Assembly: GCA_944319925.1 (NCBI GenBank)
Contig: CALUFQ010000016.1
Span: forward strand, 1 to 56,030
Reading direction: 5' to 3'
Source: an uncultured Paraprevotella sp.
GTDB lineage: Bacteria; Bacteroidota; Bacteroidia; Bacteroidales; Bacteroidaceae
DNA length: 56,030 nucleotides
Shown here: piece after piece, positions 18,058-26,404 of the stretch
Layout of the letters: each line of letters starts with the position of its first letter
Numbering within the stretch: the first letter of the stretch is position 1
Translations under genes and position numbers: made by a program
The notes under the pieces: generated by a model
Told to the model about the DNA's origin: nothing
What the model saw: only the letters and a program-made list of their open reading frames with translations
Databases searched by the model: none

Positions 18058-19050
18058 TTACAATCCTAATTTTTCAGAAATCTCCAACATCTTATGGATA
18101 GGCTTGATGGCTTTTTCAGCAACCTCAGGATCCACCGTGATTTCCGGCCATTCATATTTCAACGTATGATAAAGCTTTTCAAGCGTGATCAACCGCATGT
18201 AATTGCATTCGTTACAAGCGCAAGTACTGTCGTCCGGAGGTGCGGGGATAAATGTCTTTTGCGGACAAGCTTTTTGCATCTCATGCAAGATGCCGCTTTC
18301 CGTAGCCACGATGAACTCCGTGCTCTCGCTCTTTGTGGCAAATTTCAGCAACGCAGCGGTAGAACCTACCACATCGGCCAGCTTCAACACTGCGCCTTTG
18401 CATTCGGGATGCGCCAATACTTTGGCATCAGGATGCGTCTTTTTCAGTTCCAATATCTTTTCCACCGAAAACTTTTCATGCACATGGCATGCTCCGTCCC
18501 AAAGCAACATCTGACGCCCCGTAATGGAATTGATATAATTGCCTAGATTTCGGTCGGGACCGAAAATGATTTTTTCATCTTTCGGGAAACTTTCCACTAT
18601 TTGGCGCGCATTGCTGGAAGTGACCACCACGTCCGTCACGGCTTTCGTAGCCGCTGTCGTGTTTACATACGAAACGACTTTATATCCTGGATGTGCCGCT
18701 ACGAATCTCGCAAATTCGTCAGCCGGACAACTTTCGGCCAACGAACATGTCGCATTCAAGTCCGGCACAAGTACTTTCTTCCCCGGACAAAGAATCTTGT
18801 TGGTTTCCCCCATGAAATGCACACCACACATCACGATGATGTCAGCCTCCGTCTTTGCCGCCTTTTGCGCCAAAGCCAAACTGTCGCCCACAAAATCGGC
18901 CAAATCCTGTATGACACCTTCCGTGTAGTAGTGAGCCATGATTACGGCATTCTTTTCGCGGCAAAGGTTTCTGATTTCCTTTTTCAAATCCAATCCGCTT
19001 TCCACGGGTTCATCCACGAACCCCTTTTGCAACCATTCTTTTTTAATCAT
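18058..19050 (-). CDS. nadA: quinolinate synthase NadA
   Basis: NadA condenses iminoaspartate (from NadB) with dihydroxyacetone phosphate to quinolinate, using an oxygen-sensitive [4Fe-4S] cluster. The 330 residues are typical. Likely cluster ligands are Cys75 (VMCGVHFMGET), Cys188 (DGACHVHE) and Cys282 (CACNECNYM). Substrate residues lie in MAHYYTEGVIQD and NTTAATKA. I start at 19050 (MIKKEWLQ) because an AAAGAAGAAAG ribosome site precedes it; a start at 19089 would add 13 residues. Its partner nadB lies at 23972-25561 in a separate unit, and the gene directly downstream is a sugar isomerase. Confidence 0.96.
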   Translation of the reverse strand: MIKKEWLQKGFVDEPVESGLDLKKEIRNLCREKNAVIMAHYYTEGVIQDLADFVGDSLALAQKAAKTEADIIVMCGVHFMGETNKILCPGKKVLVPDLNATCSLAESCPADEFARFVAAHPGYKVVSYVNTTAATKAVTDVVVTSSNARQIVESFPKDEKIIFGPDRNLGNYINSITGRQMLLWDGACHVHEKFSVEKILELKKTHPDAKVLAHPECKGAVLKLADVVGSTAALLKFATKSESTEFIVATESGILHEMQKACPQKTFIPAPPDDSTCACNECNYMRLITLEKLYHTLKYEWPEITVDPEVAEKAIKPIHKMLEISEKLGL

Positions 19051-19477
19051 ATATATTATTCTTTCTTCTTTTATTTTTGAGAAAATCATATATTGATGAT
19101 GATGGGCTGTTGATAGTGTCTATAAGAAACAACAGAAAAATTTGCTTTTTAAGTTATTAAAGCAAGAGTAGGGGCAATCATTCACTTTTGAACATCCTCC
19201 CTTCTTTCTTTGTTTTCTTATCTAGAACATCTTATCTTCATTTTCTTTCCTTTTTCAACCATCTGTTCATTGGTTACAAAGTTAAAAACTTTAGAGGAAA
19301 AACAGTCTTCTTTTCAGGTGAAAATGCAGTTTAAAGGTCATTTCTATCTTTTCGCAACTCTTTTTGGACTTCGAAATAATTCCGCAATAAGAATGAAATG
19401 CGTACTTCCAAATTTATAATGCTGTTTTTGTTGCGCAATTATAAACGGCATGTAGAAACGTTATGAGACGGATTTAT
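19051..19477. other. intergenic region between nadA and the methyltransferase gene
   Basis: An AT-rich divergent gap of about 430 nt. No convincing gene is seen; the 69-codon frame at 19210-19419 has no ribosome site or family likeness. The nadA promoter must lie in the left part but no clean TAnnTTTG box was found on the minus strand. The methyltransferase promoter is at its right end. Confidence 0.5.
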
Positions 19478-19485
19478 TATCTTTG
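19478..19485 (+). promoter_or_regulatory. -7 promoter box of the TrmH-like gene
   Basis: TATCTTTG ends at 19485. Transcription would begin near 19492, which rules out a GTG start at 19485 and supports the ATG at 19506. Confidence 0.65.
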
Positions 19486-19505
19486 TGCACAAATTTGTCG
19501 AAAAC

Positions 19506-20036
19506 ATGAGAAAGCTGAAGATTACGGAGCTGAACAGAATTACTGCAGAGGAGTTCAAGGCGGCTGAGAAGTTGCCGCTTGTGGTGGTGTTGGATCACGT
19601 AAGGAGTTTATATAATGTGGGTTCCGTGTTCCGTTCTTCGGATGCTTTCCGGGTTGAGTCCATTTGTTTGTGTGGTATCACGGCTACTCCGCCCCATGCG
19701 GAAATCCATAAGACAGCCTTGGGGGCGGAAGATACAGTGGATTGGAAATATTATGCACGTACGCAGGATGCCATATACGATTTGAAATCAGCAGGATGGG
19801 AAGTATGGGCTGTGGAACAGGTAGAGGGAAGCGTGATGCTGCAAGATTTCGAACCCGAAAAAGGGAAGAAGTATGCAATAGTGTTGGGGAATGAGGTGAA
19901 AGGTGTGCAACAAGAAGTTGTTGACCAATGCGATGGTTGCATAGAAATTCCTCAATTCGGCACGAAACATTCTTTGAATGTGTCGGTTACGGCTGGAATA
20001 TTGATATGGGATTTTGCTTGTAAGCTGAAGTTATGA
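19506..20036 (+). CDS. TrmH/SpoU-family RNA 2'-O-methyltransferase
   Basis: A 176-residue SPOUT-class methyltransferase that places 2'-O-methyl groups on RNA using S-adenosylmethionine. The three SpoU motifs are visible: LDHVRSLYNVGSVFRSSDAF (motif 1), YAIVLGNEVKGVQQEVVDQC (motif 2) and IPQFGTKHSLNVSVTAGILI (motif 3), which build the trefoil knot. It lacks the N-terminal substrate domain of RlmB, so a tRNA substrate is as likely as rRNA. The start at 19506 follows from the promoter position. Confidence 0.9.
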   Translation: MRKLKITELNRITAEEFKAAEKLPLVVVLDHVRSLYNVGSVFRSSDAFRVESICLCGITATPPHAEIHKTALGAEDTVDWKYYARTQDAIYDLKSAGWEVWAVEQVEGSVMLQDFEPEKGKKYAIVLGNEVKGVQQEVVDQCDGCIEIPQFGTKHSLNVSVTAGILIWDFACKLKL

Positions 20037-20044
20037 ACGGATGT

Positions 20045-20665
20045 TTATAACGCGCCGGCTTCAACCAACCTTACTACACGTTCTGTGAGTCGGTCATCGG
20101 CTTCCGCATCATAGTCTTTTTTGAGGCTTGCACCAAAGATGGCGGCAAAAGCTTGGTAAAAGCCCGCTTTGAAAGGTCCGAAGAAAGCTTTTACTATTTC
20201 GTAGGAATTCTGGTTGCATTCGCGATCCACCAATTTGATGAGCAGTTTTCCTTGTGAATAAGTAAGTTTCTTCATTTGCGGGGTATATTGTTTTTTGATG
20301 CCTTTTTCTACCGCACGGATATGTGCGTCTTTCTCGCGTTTTGTGGGCAACGTTTCCAAGTATTCGTATGTTTCCGTGATGGTTTGGTTCACCATTTTGG
20401 CAATAGGCAATGTCTTTTTTACATTGCGCACCAATTTGTTATATCGGATGACTTCGCGCCTGTTTTTGAATTTCAAAGGCGGATAAACGGGCAATTCGGG
20501 CATGATGATGACCGTGATGGAATCGCCTTGGTAGAATTCCTTTTGCAGTTTTTTATAGAACACGACTTTTATCTTTGGTTCTCCTGGAGGATCCAAAGTC
20601 TCTTGTGCCTTCGTTAGTGGAACGGATAAACAGCACAGAAGCAATGCGGTAATCCATTTCCTCAT
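20045..20665 (-). CDS. exported DUF4294 protein
   Basis: A 206-residue protein with a signal peptide (MRKWITALLLCCLSVPLTKA, cleaved before QETLDPPG). It matches my recollection of DUF4294: the early VVFYKKLQKEFYQGDSITV stretch, then VIMPELPVYPPLKFKNRREV, and a highly charged helical middle (RYNKLVRNVKKTLPIAKMVN) ending in YQAFAAIFGASLKKDYD. The function of the family is unknown. The start at 20665 was chosen because it opens the signal peptide directly and has GGA about 10 nt upstream. Its stop lies 8 nt from the end of the opposing methyltransferase gene. Confidence 0.75.
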   Translation of the reverse strand: MRKWITALLLCCLSVPLTKAQETLDPPGEPKIKVVFYKKLQKEFYQGDSITVIIMPELPVYPPLKFKNRREVIRYNKLVRNVKKTLPIAKMVNQTITETYEYLETLPTKREKDAHIRAVEKGIKKQYTPQMKKLTYSQGKLLIKLVDRECNQNSYEIVKAFFGPFKAGFYQAFAAIFGASLKKDYDAEADDRLTERVVRLVEAGAL

Positions 20666-20737
20666 TGTCATGTCCTTTTTATGCTGCAAAAATAATGATT
20701 AAATACTTTCGCCGTGTGCTTTTTGCAAATAATATAA

Positions 20738-20767
20738 TTTGTTATATTAAAATAGTTTGTATATTTG
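20738..20767 (+). promoter_or_regulatory. promoter of the HhH outer-membrane protein gene
   Basis: TTTG (20738-20741), an 18-nt spacer and TATATTTG (20760-20767) match the phylum's promoter layout. Transcription would begin close to the ATG at 20772, so either the message is nearly leaderless or translation starts at the Met at 20823. Confidence 0.6.
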
Positions 20768-20771
20768 GGGC

Positions 20772-22829
20772 ATGGTAAAATTTTCTTTTTGGAAGAAAAT
20801 ATTGAGTTTGTTGCGCAAAGTCATGTTGTTCCACGTGTTGCAAATGAGTTGTGGCCTATCTTTGCATGCGCAGGATTATTCATGGGAGGAGTTTGTCGAA
20901 AAGATATCGGTGGACGAATATGATGGATTGAGTTATTTGGCTCCTATGTTGGATGATTTGGCCGAACTGCATGAACATCCTTTTAATTTGAATATGGCTA
21001 CGCGGGACGATTTGGCGCAACTTCCTTTCCTTGGAGATAAGGAAATAGAAGAGATTTTGGCATACGTTTATCAATATGGGCCGATGCAGTCATTGGGTGA
21101 ACTGATGTTGATTGACGAATTGGATTATCAAACCCGCCAGTTTCTGACTTTGTTTGTTTATGTATCGCCTCCGTCGGAAGAAAAAGACAAGATACGGTTG
21201 AAAAACTTGTGGAAAAACGGCAAACATGAATTCATAACGCGTTTGGATGTGCCTTTGTATGAGCGGGATGGTTATAAAGTTCCAGAAAGGGAAGTGTTGT
21301 TGAAAAATCCTAATAAGGTTTATCTTGGCAATTCGTTGTATCATCACATTCGTTATAATTACCGTTATGGAAACAGGCTTTATTTGGGCGTGACGATGGA
21401 GAAAGATGTCGGGGAACCTTTCGGAAGTTATGGTAACAAAGGATATGATGCTTATTCTTTTCATTTCCTGCTACGGGATTGTGGTATTCTCCATACTTTA
21501 GCTTTAGGGGATTACAGGCTTGGTTTCGGCGAAGGTTTGGTGGTGAACACTGATTTTTCTTTTGGAAAGTCAGCATTGTTCAATATGAACGACCGTCCGA
21601 CAACCATCAAGAAGTTTTCTTCCACCTCCGAAACTTCATTTTTCCGTGGCGCGGCTGCTTCTTTGCGGTTGGGTGATTGGGACGTTTCTGCGTTTTATTC
21701 CTATTTGCCGACAGATGCCACATTGCGGAAAAACGGGAATATTTCCACTTTGAAGACAGACGGGCTGCATCGGACATTATTGGAATTATCCAAGAAGCAC
21801 AATGTGGTGGAACAGTCTGCCGGAGGTGATGTCACCTGGCATGCGCGGTATTTTTCGTTGGGTATGACGGCCTTGTACGAACATTTCAGCCGTTCTTTTG
21901 AGAAAGGCGACCAACTGTATCGTTCATATTATCCCGAAGGACAGGATTTTTTGAATGTAAGTACGCATTATCGTGTACATTACGGCAATTTCCTTTTTTC
22001 GGGCGAAACGGCATTTAGCGACACTTATAGCGGATGGGCTACGTTGAACAAGGTCATTTACCGTTTCAACAACCAATACAGCGTGATGGCCTTGCAACGG
22101 CTGTTTACTTACCAATATGTCGGCATCCGTGCGAACAGTTTTTCCGAAGGTGGAGCCGTGCGTAACGAGAGCGGATGGTATTTGGGTGTGGAAGCGGCTC
22201 CGTTGAACGAGTTGAAAATGTCGGTCTATGTGGACTATTTTTATTTTCCGTGGGTCAAGTATGGCATTCCCCACACGTCTGACGGGTTTGAAGGGAGTTT
22301 TCAAGCTGACTGGATGCCACGCCGTGAATGGAATTTTTCCGGACGTTACCAACTGAAACGCAAAGAACGTTATGGTGAGCCTTACCTTTATCATAAGCTG
22401 AAACTGCAAGGACAATACTTTCCGACAGACAATGCGGAGCTACGTCTTTTGGGACGCTATACCCGGGTGCGCGACCAATATGGAAGGCATGTGAAAGGTT
22501 ATCTGTTGGGTACTATTACGAAATGGAGTTTGCCGAAGGAAAATGTGCGTCTGTCGTTGTCCTGTGCTTATTTCGATAGTGAAGATTACAAGGCACCCAT
22601 GTCTTTTTACGAGCCTTCCGTCCTGTATGCATTTTCGTTCATGACGATGTACGGGCAGGGCATCAGGATGGCATTGAACGCACGTTGGGACGTGACGCGC
22701 TGGTTGATGCTGATGTTGAAATACGGTTCTACCGGTTATTTCGACCGCGAGGAAATAGGGGAGGGCTTGCAGCGGATTGAAGGGAGGTGGAAAAACGACC
22801 TTTCTTTCCTGCTTCGTTGCAAGTTTTAG
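20772..22829 (+). CDS. outer-membrane beta-barrel protein with N-terminal helix-hairpin-helix domain
   Basis: A protein of about 685 residues. After a signal segment ending CGLSLHAQ comes a ComEA-like helix-hairpin-helix region (NLNMATRDDLAQLPFLGDKE followed by a second hairpin, SLGELMLIDELDYQ). The remainder is rich in alternating aromatic strands (for example HIRYNYRYGNRLYLGVTMEK and NALKYGSTGYF-like ends) and finishes in phenylalanine (FLLRCKF), as outer-membrane barrels do. Its role is unknown; proteins with this layout are common in Bacteroidales, and an outer-membrane function linked to DNA or transport is only a guess. The start may be 20772 or 20823. Confidence 0.65.
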   Translation: MVKFSFWKKILSLLRKVMLFHVLQMSCGLSLHAQDYSWEEFVEKISVDEYDGLSYLAPMLDDLAELHEHPFNLNMATRDDLAQLPFLGDKEIEEILAYVYQYGPMQSLGELMLIDELDYQTRQFLTLFVYVSPPSEEKDKIRLKNLWKNGKHEFITRLDVPLYERDGYKVPEREVLLKNPNKVYLGNSLYHHIRYNYRYGNRLYLGVTMEKDVGEPFGSYGNKGYDAYSFHFLLRDCGILHTLALGDYRLGFGEGLVVNTDFSFGKSALFNMNDRPTTIKKFSSTSETSFFRGAAASLRLGDWDVSAFYSYLPTDATLRKNGNISTLKTDGLHRTLLELSKKHNVVEQSAGGDVTWHARYFSLGMTALYEHFSRSFEKGDQLYRSYYPEGQDFLNVSTHYRVHYGNFLFSGETAFSDTYSGWATLNKVIYRFNNQYSVMALQRLFTYQYVGIRANSFSEGGAVRNESGWYLGVEAAPLNELKMSVYVDYFYFPWVKYGIPHTSDGFEGSFQADWMPRREWNFSGRYQLKRKERYGEPYLYHKLKLQGQYFPTDNAELRLLGRYTRVRDQYGRHVKGYLLGTITKWSLPKENVRLSLSCAYFDSEDYKAPMSFYEPSVLYAFSFMTMYGQGIRMALNARWDVTRWLMLMLKYGSTGYFDREEIGEGLQRIEGRWKNDLSFLLRCKF

Positions 22830-22840
22830 GCAGATTGTGT

Positions 22841-22848
22841 TAACTTTG
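22841..22848 (+). promoter_or_regulatory. -7 promoter box of the radical SAM gene
   Basis: TAACTTTG followed by CA, 32 nt before the ATG at 22881. Confidence 0.6.
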
Positions 22849-22880
22849 CAAGGTGTTTTAGTCATAAAGGTGATAAGATT

Positions 22881-23657
22881 ATGTCAACAGTGATTTATCC
22901 CTCTCCTATTTTCGGCCCCATACACAGCCGCCGTTTGGGAGTGTCCTTGGGCATCAACTTGCTTCCCGAAGACGGGAAATGGTGTACGTTCGATTGTATT
23001 TATTGCGAATGCGGTTTCAACAAGGACTTTCGTCCCCATAAACCCTTGCCCACGCGCGAACAGGTGCGGCAGGCTTTGGAAAACCGTTTGAAGGACATGG
23101 TCGCGAACGGGCCTGTTCCCGATGTGCTGACGTTTGCCGGGAATGGCGAGCCTACGCTTCATCCGCAGTTTGCGGAAATAGTAGAAGATACCCGTGCATT
23201 GCGCGACCGTTACTTTCCGAATGCCAAAATCAGCGTGTTGAGCAATTCCACACAGGTTTTCAAACCCGAAGTGTTCGAAGCGTTGAAGAAAGTGGATAAC
23301 AACATCTTGAAGTTGGACACAGTGGACGCTGACTATATCCACTTGGTTGATCGTCCGGCGGGGCATTACGATGTGGATGCCTTGGTGGCCCGCCTGAAAG
23401 AGTTCAAAGGAAAGGTCATCATCCAGACCATGTTCATGAAGGGTACGTTCGAAGGGCGCGACGTGGACAACACATCCGAGCGTTTCGTGCGTCCTTGGAT
23501 AGAAACGGTGAAGCGCATAGCCCCGTTCGAAGTGATGATTTATACGATTGACCGTGAGACGCCCGACCATGATTTGCGCAAGGCCACCCATGAGGAATTG
23601 GACGGCATTGCCGACCGATTGAGGAAAGAAGGATTGTTGGTTTCCGTGTCTTATTAA
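22881..23657 (+). CDS. radical SAM protein
   Basis: A 258-residue radical SAM enzyme with the cluster motif CxxxCxxC at Cys35, Cys39 and Cys42 (WCTFDCIYCECG). The SAM-contact motif VLTFAGNGEPTLHPQF follows, as in the family of Wyosine-like/MoaA-related short proteins. It opens with IYPSPIFGPIHSRRLGVSLG, a signature of a conserved but uncharacterised bacterial group. The reaction is unknown. It has its own promoter and stands alone between the HhH gene and nadB. Confidence 0.85.
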   Translation: MSTVIYPSPIFGPIHSRRLGVSLGINLLPEDGKWCTFDCIYCECGFNKDFRPHKPLPTREQVRQALENRLKDMVANGPVPDVLTFAGNGEPTLHPQFAEIVEDTRALRDRYFPNAKISVLSNSTQVFKPEVFEALKKVDNNILKLDTVDADYIHLVDRPAGHYDVDALVARLKEFKGKVIIQTMFMKGTFEGRDVDNTSERFVRPWIETVKRIAPFEVMIYTIDRETPDHDLRKATHEELDGIADRLRKEGLLVSVSY

Positions 23658-23909
23658 AAGGTGTTTTGTTCCGTGTTCTAAAATAGTCCTATGCAATTGG
23701 GTGTTTTAGAGCAGAGTGAAAACTTGTTAGGAAGCAGATTTTCCTTGACCCGGAAATCTATTTCCTTGAGTTTAACCTTGGCCAAGCGTACTTTGAAATC
23801 TTGTTTGTCAGTAACATGCGATTGTCAAAAGTAAAGGTAAGTAAAAAATCAAGTAGCCTCTTTCTTTTGAATGTTTTGTTTAAAACGTAATTTCTATTTG
23901 TTTTATATA
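23658..23909. other. intergenic region after the radical SAM gene
   Basis: About 250 nt of AT-rich sequence between convergent genes (with the terminator it spans 314 nt). A short frame exists on the minus strand but it has no ribosome site or recognisable sequence. Nothing functional is seen apart from the terminator at its right end. Confidence 0.5.
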
Positions 23910-23953
23910 CGAAAAGCGTGTGCCGTCTATTCAAAAACGACACACGCTTTTCG
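23910..23953. terminator. bidirectional terminator hairpin
   Basis: CGAAAAGCGTGTG (23910-23922) and CACACGCTTTTCG (23941-23953) are exact 13-bp inverted copies, with an 18-nt loop that can pair three more bases. The A-rich/T-rich arms supply a T-run in either direction. It lies 18 nt past the nadB stop and between convergent genes, so it can end both transcripts. Confidence 0.85.
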
Positions 23954-23971
23954 TTGTGAGAAATATTTTCC

Positions 23972-25561
23972 TTATTTTTGGTCGTAAGCGTGTTTGGGAT
24001 AGTCTATCGTGTAGTGCAGCCCCCGGCTTTCCTTGCGTTCCATAGCTTGGCGCGTGATGAGGTAACCCACGTTGATCATGTTGCGCAGCTCGCAGATGTC
24101 TTTCGTGGCTTTCACGCGCTTGAAGAGTTCCTCCGTTTCTTCGTAGAGTAGGTCCAGGCGCGTCCAGGCGCGTTTCAGGCGCAGGTCGCTCCGCACGATG
24201 CCCACGTAGTTGCTCATGATTTGTCCCACTTCGCGCATGTCCTGCGCGATGAGCACTTTTTCTTCGTTTGTCATGGTGCCTTCGTCGTTCCATTCCGGCA
24301 CTTTGTCATTGAATTCATATTGGTCAATTACGCTCAGGCTATGCCGTGCGGCGGCGTTGGCATACACCACGGCCTCGATGAGCGAATTGCTGGCCAAGCG
24401 GTTGCCGCCGTGCAGCCCCGTGCAGGAACATTCGCCCACGGCATAAAGCCGTCGGATGCTGGAGCAGGCGTTGAGGTCCACTTTGATGCCGCCGCACATG
24501 TAATGGGCGCAGGGCACTACGGGGATATACTGTTTGGTGATGTCGATGCCGATGGACAGGCACTTGGCATAGATGTTCGGGAAGTGGTGTTTCGTCTCTT
24601 CCGGGTCTTTGTGGGTCACGTCGAGGCACACATGGTCTATGCCGTGGATTTTCATTTCCTTGTCAATGGCACGTGCCACGATGTCGCGCGGGGCCAGGCT
24701 CAGCCGTTTGTCGTACTTCTGCATGAACTCTTCCCCGTTTGGCAGTCGCAGGATGCCGCCGTAGCCGCGCATGGCTTCCGTGATGAGGTAGGCCGGATGC
24801 GTTTCGCCCGGATGGTAGAGTGCAGTGGGGTGAAACTGGACGAATTCCATGCCTTCCACGGTGCCTTTGGCACGATAGACCATGGCGATGCCGTCGCCTG
24901 TGGCGATGTTGGGGTTGGTCGTAGTGGCATAAACGGCACCCGTGCCGCCGGTGGCCATGAGCGTCACTTTCGACAGGAAGGTGTCAATCTTTTGCGTGTC
25001 GGGATCCAGCACGTATGCCCCGTAACATTCGATGTCCGGGGTGCGGCGGGTCACTTCGATGCCCAAATGGTGCTGTGTGATGATTTCCACGGCGAAATGG
25101 TTCTCCAGCACTTTGATGCGCGGATGCTGCCGCACGGCTTCCATTAGCCCGCGCTGGATTTCGAATCCCGTGTCGTCGGCATGGTGGAGGATGCGGAATT
25201 CCGAATGGCCGCCCTCGCGGTGCAGGTCGTATTCCCCGTTTTCGTTCTTGTCGAACTTCACTCCCCATTTCACGAGGTCGCGGATGCCTTCCGGCGCGTG
25301 CTTCACCACTTGTTCCACAGCAGCCGGGTCACTGATGTAGTCGCCCGCAATCATGGTGTCACGGATATGTTTCTCGAAGTTATCCACTTCCAGGTTGGTC
25401 ACCGAGGCGATGCCTCCCTGCGCCTTTGCTGTGTTGGCTTCGTCCAAGGTGGTTTTACAAATCAAGGCCACCTTTCCTTTGCCCGCTTCGGCCACTTTGA
25501 GCGCGAAGCACATGCCGGCCACGCCAGAGCCGATGATTAAGAAGTCGAATTTGCGTATCAT
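23972..25561 (-). CDS. nadB: L-aspartate oxidase NadB
   Basis: NadB oxidises L-aspartate to iminoaspartate, the first step of de novo NAD synthesis, passing electrons to fumarate or oxygen. The FAD-binding motif IIGSGVAGMCFALKVAEAG opens the protein and the succinate-dehydrogenase-like domain follows. Key motifs are AQGGIASVTN, the HxxDxTG-like HHADDTGFEIQRGL, VQFHPTALYHPGE and GLHGGNRLASNSL. A C-terminal helical domain ends at HYTIDYPKHAYD. The start at 25561 (MIRKFDFLIIGSG) gives 529 residues; an upstream Met at 25585 is less likely. Confidence 0.96.
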   Translation of the reverse strand: MIRKFDFLIIGSGVAGMCFALKVAEAGKGKVALICKTTLDEANTAKAQGGIASVTNLEVDNFEKHIRDTMIAGDYISDPAAVEQVVKHAPEGIRDLVKWGVKFDKNENGEYDLHREGGHSEFRILHHADDTGFEIQRGLMEAVRQHPRIKVLENHFAVEIITQHHLGIEVTRRTPDIECYGAYVLDPDTQKIDTFLSKVTLMATGGTGAVYATTTNPNIATGDGIAMVYRAKGTVEGMEFVQFHPTALYHPGETHPAYLITEAMRGYGGILRLPNGEEFMQKYDKRLSLAPRDIVARAIDKEMKIHGIDHVCLDVTHKDPEETKHHFPNIYAKCLSIGIDITKQYIPVVPCAHYMCGGIKVDLNACSSIRRLYAVGECSCTGLHGGNRLASNSLIEAVVYANAAARHSLSVIDQYEFNDKVPEWNDEGTMTNEEKVLIAQDMREVGQIMSNYVGIVRSDLRLKRAWTRLDLLYEETEELFKRVKATKDICELRNMINVGYLITRQAMERKESRGLHYTIDYPKHAYDQK

Positions 25562-25774
25562 ATTTTTATGATAATGGTTGTGCAAAACTAATGAAAAAGA
25601 TGGATATTTCTGTGTTTTTGAATTTGAAAAATGAGTGTGTGGCGGAGAAAAAGTCTTTTTGCACGGATGTCATAATGTTACCTGACGGGTGAGAAATCCG
25701 GCAAAGTGTTGTTTTTTGAGTGGTTTTCCATACCGGACTTTTGACGTTTCGCCTCGAAATAGAGGAAAATCACC

Positions 25775-26238
25775 CGATTTTTTTGCACAAAGCGGGTCTT
25801 TTGTGCAAAAAAACACAAAGAATTTTGCTTTTTCCGGCTTGCCGTATGGGAAAATCCGGGGCTCGGACGGAAAAATCCCGGCTCCGAAAAAGAAATTCCA
25901 AGGCTCGAAATTTTTTTTCCAGGGCTTGAAATTTTTCAGGCGGGCTTCAACACCGTTTTTTTCATCTGCCTTGAGTTTTTTCGCGTACAAGTCTCAAGAG
26001 TCATTTTGTCGGAAAAATCCCTTTCCGGCTTTCACTCCATGTGAAATTCCGCGCAGAACGGCCCGGAGACGTGGCAGCATGAAAGCCAAACGGTCTGTTT
26101 GCTGGATTTTTGATTTCCGCATACCGCGCGAGAATGCGTTTTTTGCAGCCTGTCCCGGTTGTGGCCCCGTGGAAACGATTCTCGGGAAGGCTGGAATGAC
26201 ACTTTGTCAAATCGGGCTGCAAAATGACAAAATGTCAA
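25775..26238 (-). repeat. dispersed non-coding repeat element, copy B
   Basis: Read on the minus strand this repeats the five blocks of 5796-6254 in the same order. Block 1 is at 26238-26221 (TTGACATTTTGTCATTTT). Block 2 is at 26158-26108 (CCGGGACAG then TGCGGAAATCA). Block 3 is at 26012-26000 (CCGACAAAATGAC). Block 4 is at 25881-25857, 24 of 25 identical to copy A. Block 5 is at 25808-25775, a hairpin block 30 of 34 identical. Between 3 and 4 are degenerate GAGCC/AAGCC units (CGAGCCTTGGAA, CAAGCCCTGGAA). It fills the gap between nadB and the META gene, which are divergent. No open frame is conserved with copy A. Confidence 0.75.
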
Positions 26239-26363
26239 TCCGGAACGCAAGCTGTTCCCGCAGTCCGTTTTTTGAAGATGCGGCGCAATCACAAAAGTTT
26301 GAACGGATACCCATAGTTTCTAAAAACATTTTAAACGATTCAGCGGTATCCGGCAAAAAGAGC

Positions 26364-26371
26364 TACTTTTG
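26364..26371 (+). promoter_or_regulatory. -7 promoter box of the META lipoprotein gene
   Basis: TACTTTTG followed by CG, placing the transcription start near 26378. The ATG at 26405 then has an AGGAAAAGG ribosome site just ahead of it. Confidence 0.6.
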
Positions 26372-26404
26372 CGAAAACAAACAATCAAAATGAGGAAAAG
26401 GATT

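Noticed and set aside
19210-19419. A 69-codon frame in the nadA/methyltransferase gap
   Set aside because: No ribosome site, promoter or recognisable sequence; the region is AT-rich and short frames are expected.
25689-26393. A 234-codon plus-strand frame upstream of the META gene
   Set aside because: It crosses copy B of the repeat element, has no promoter or ribosome site, resembles no family, and runs into the promoter of the real META gene.
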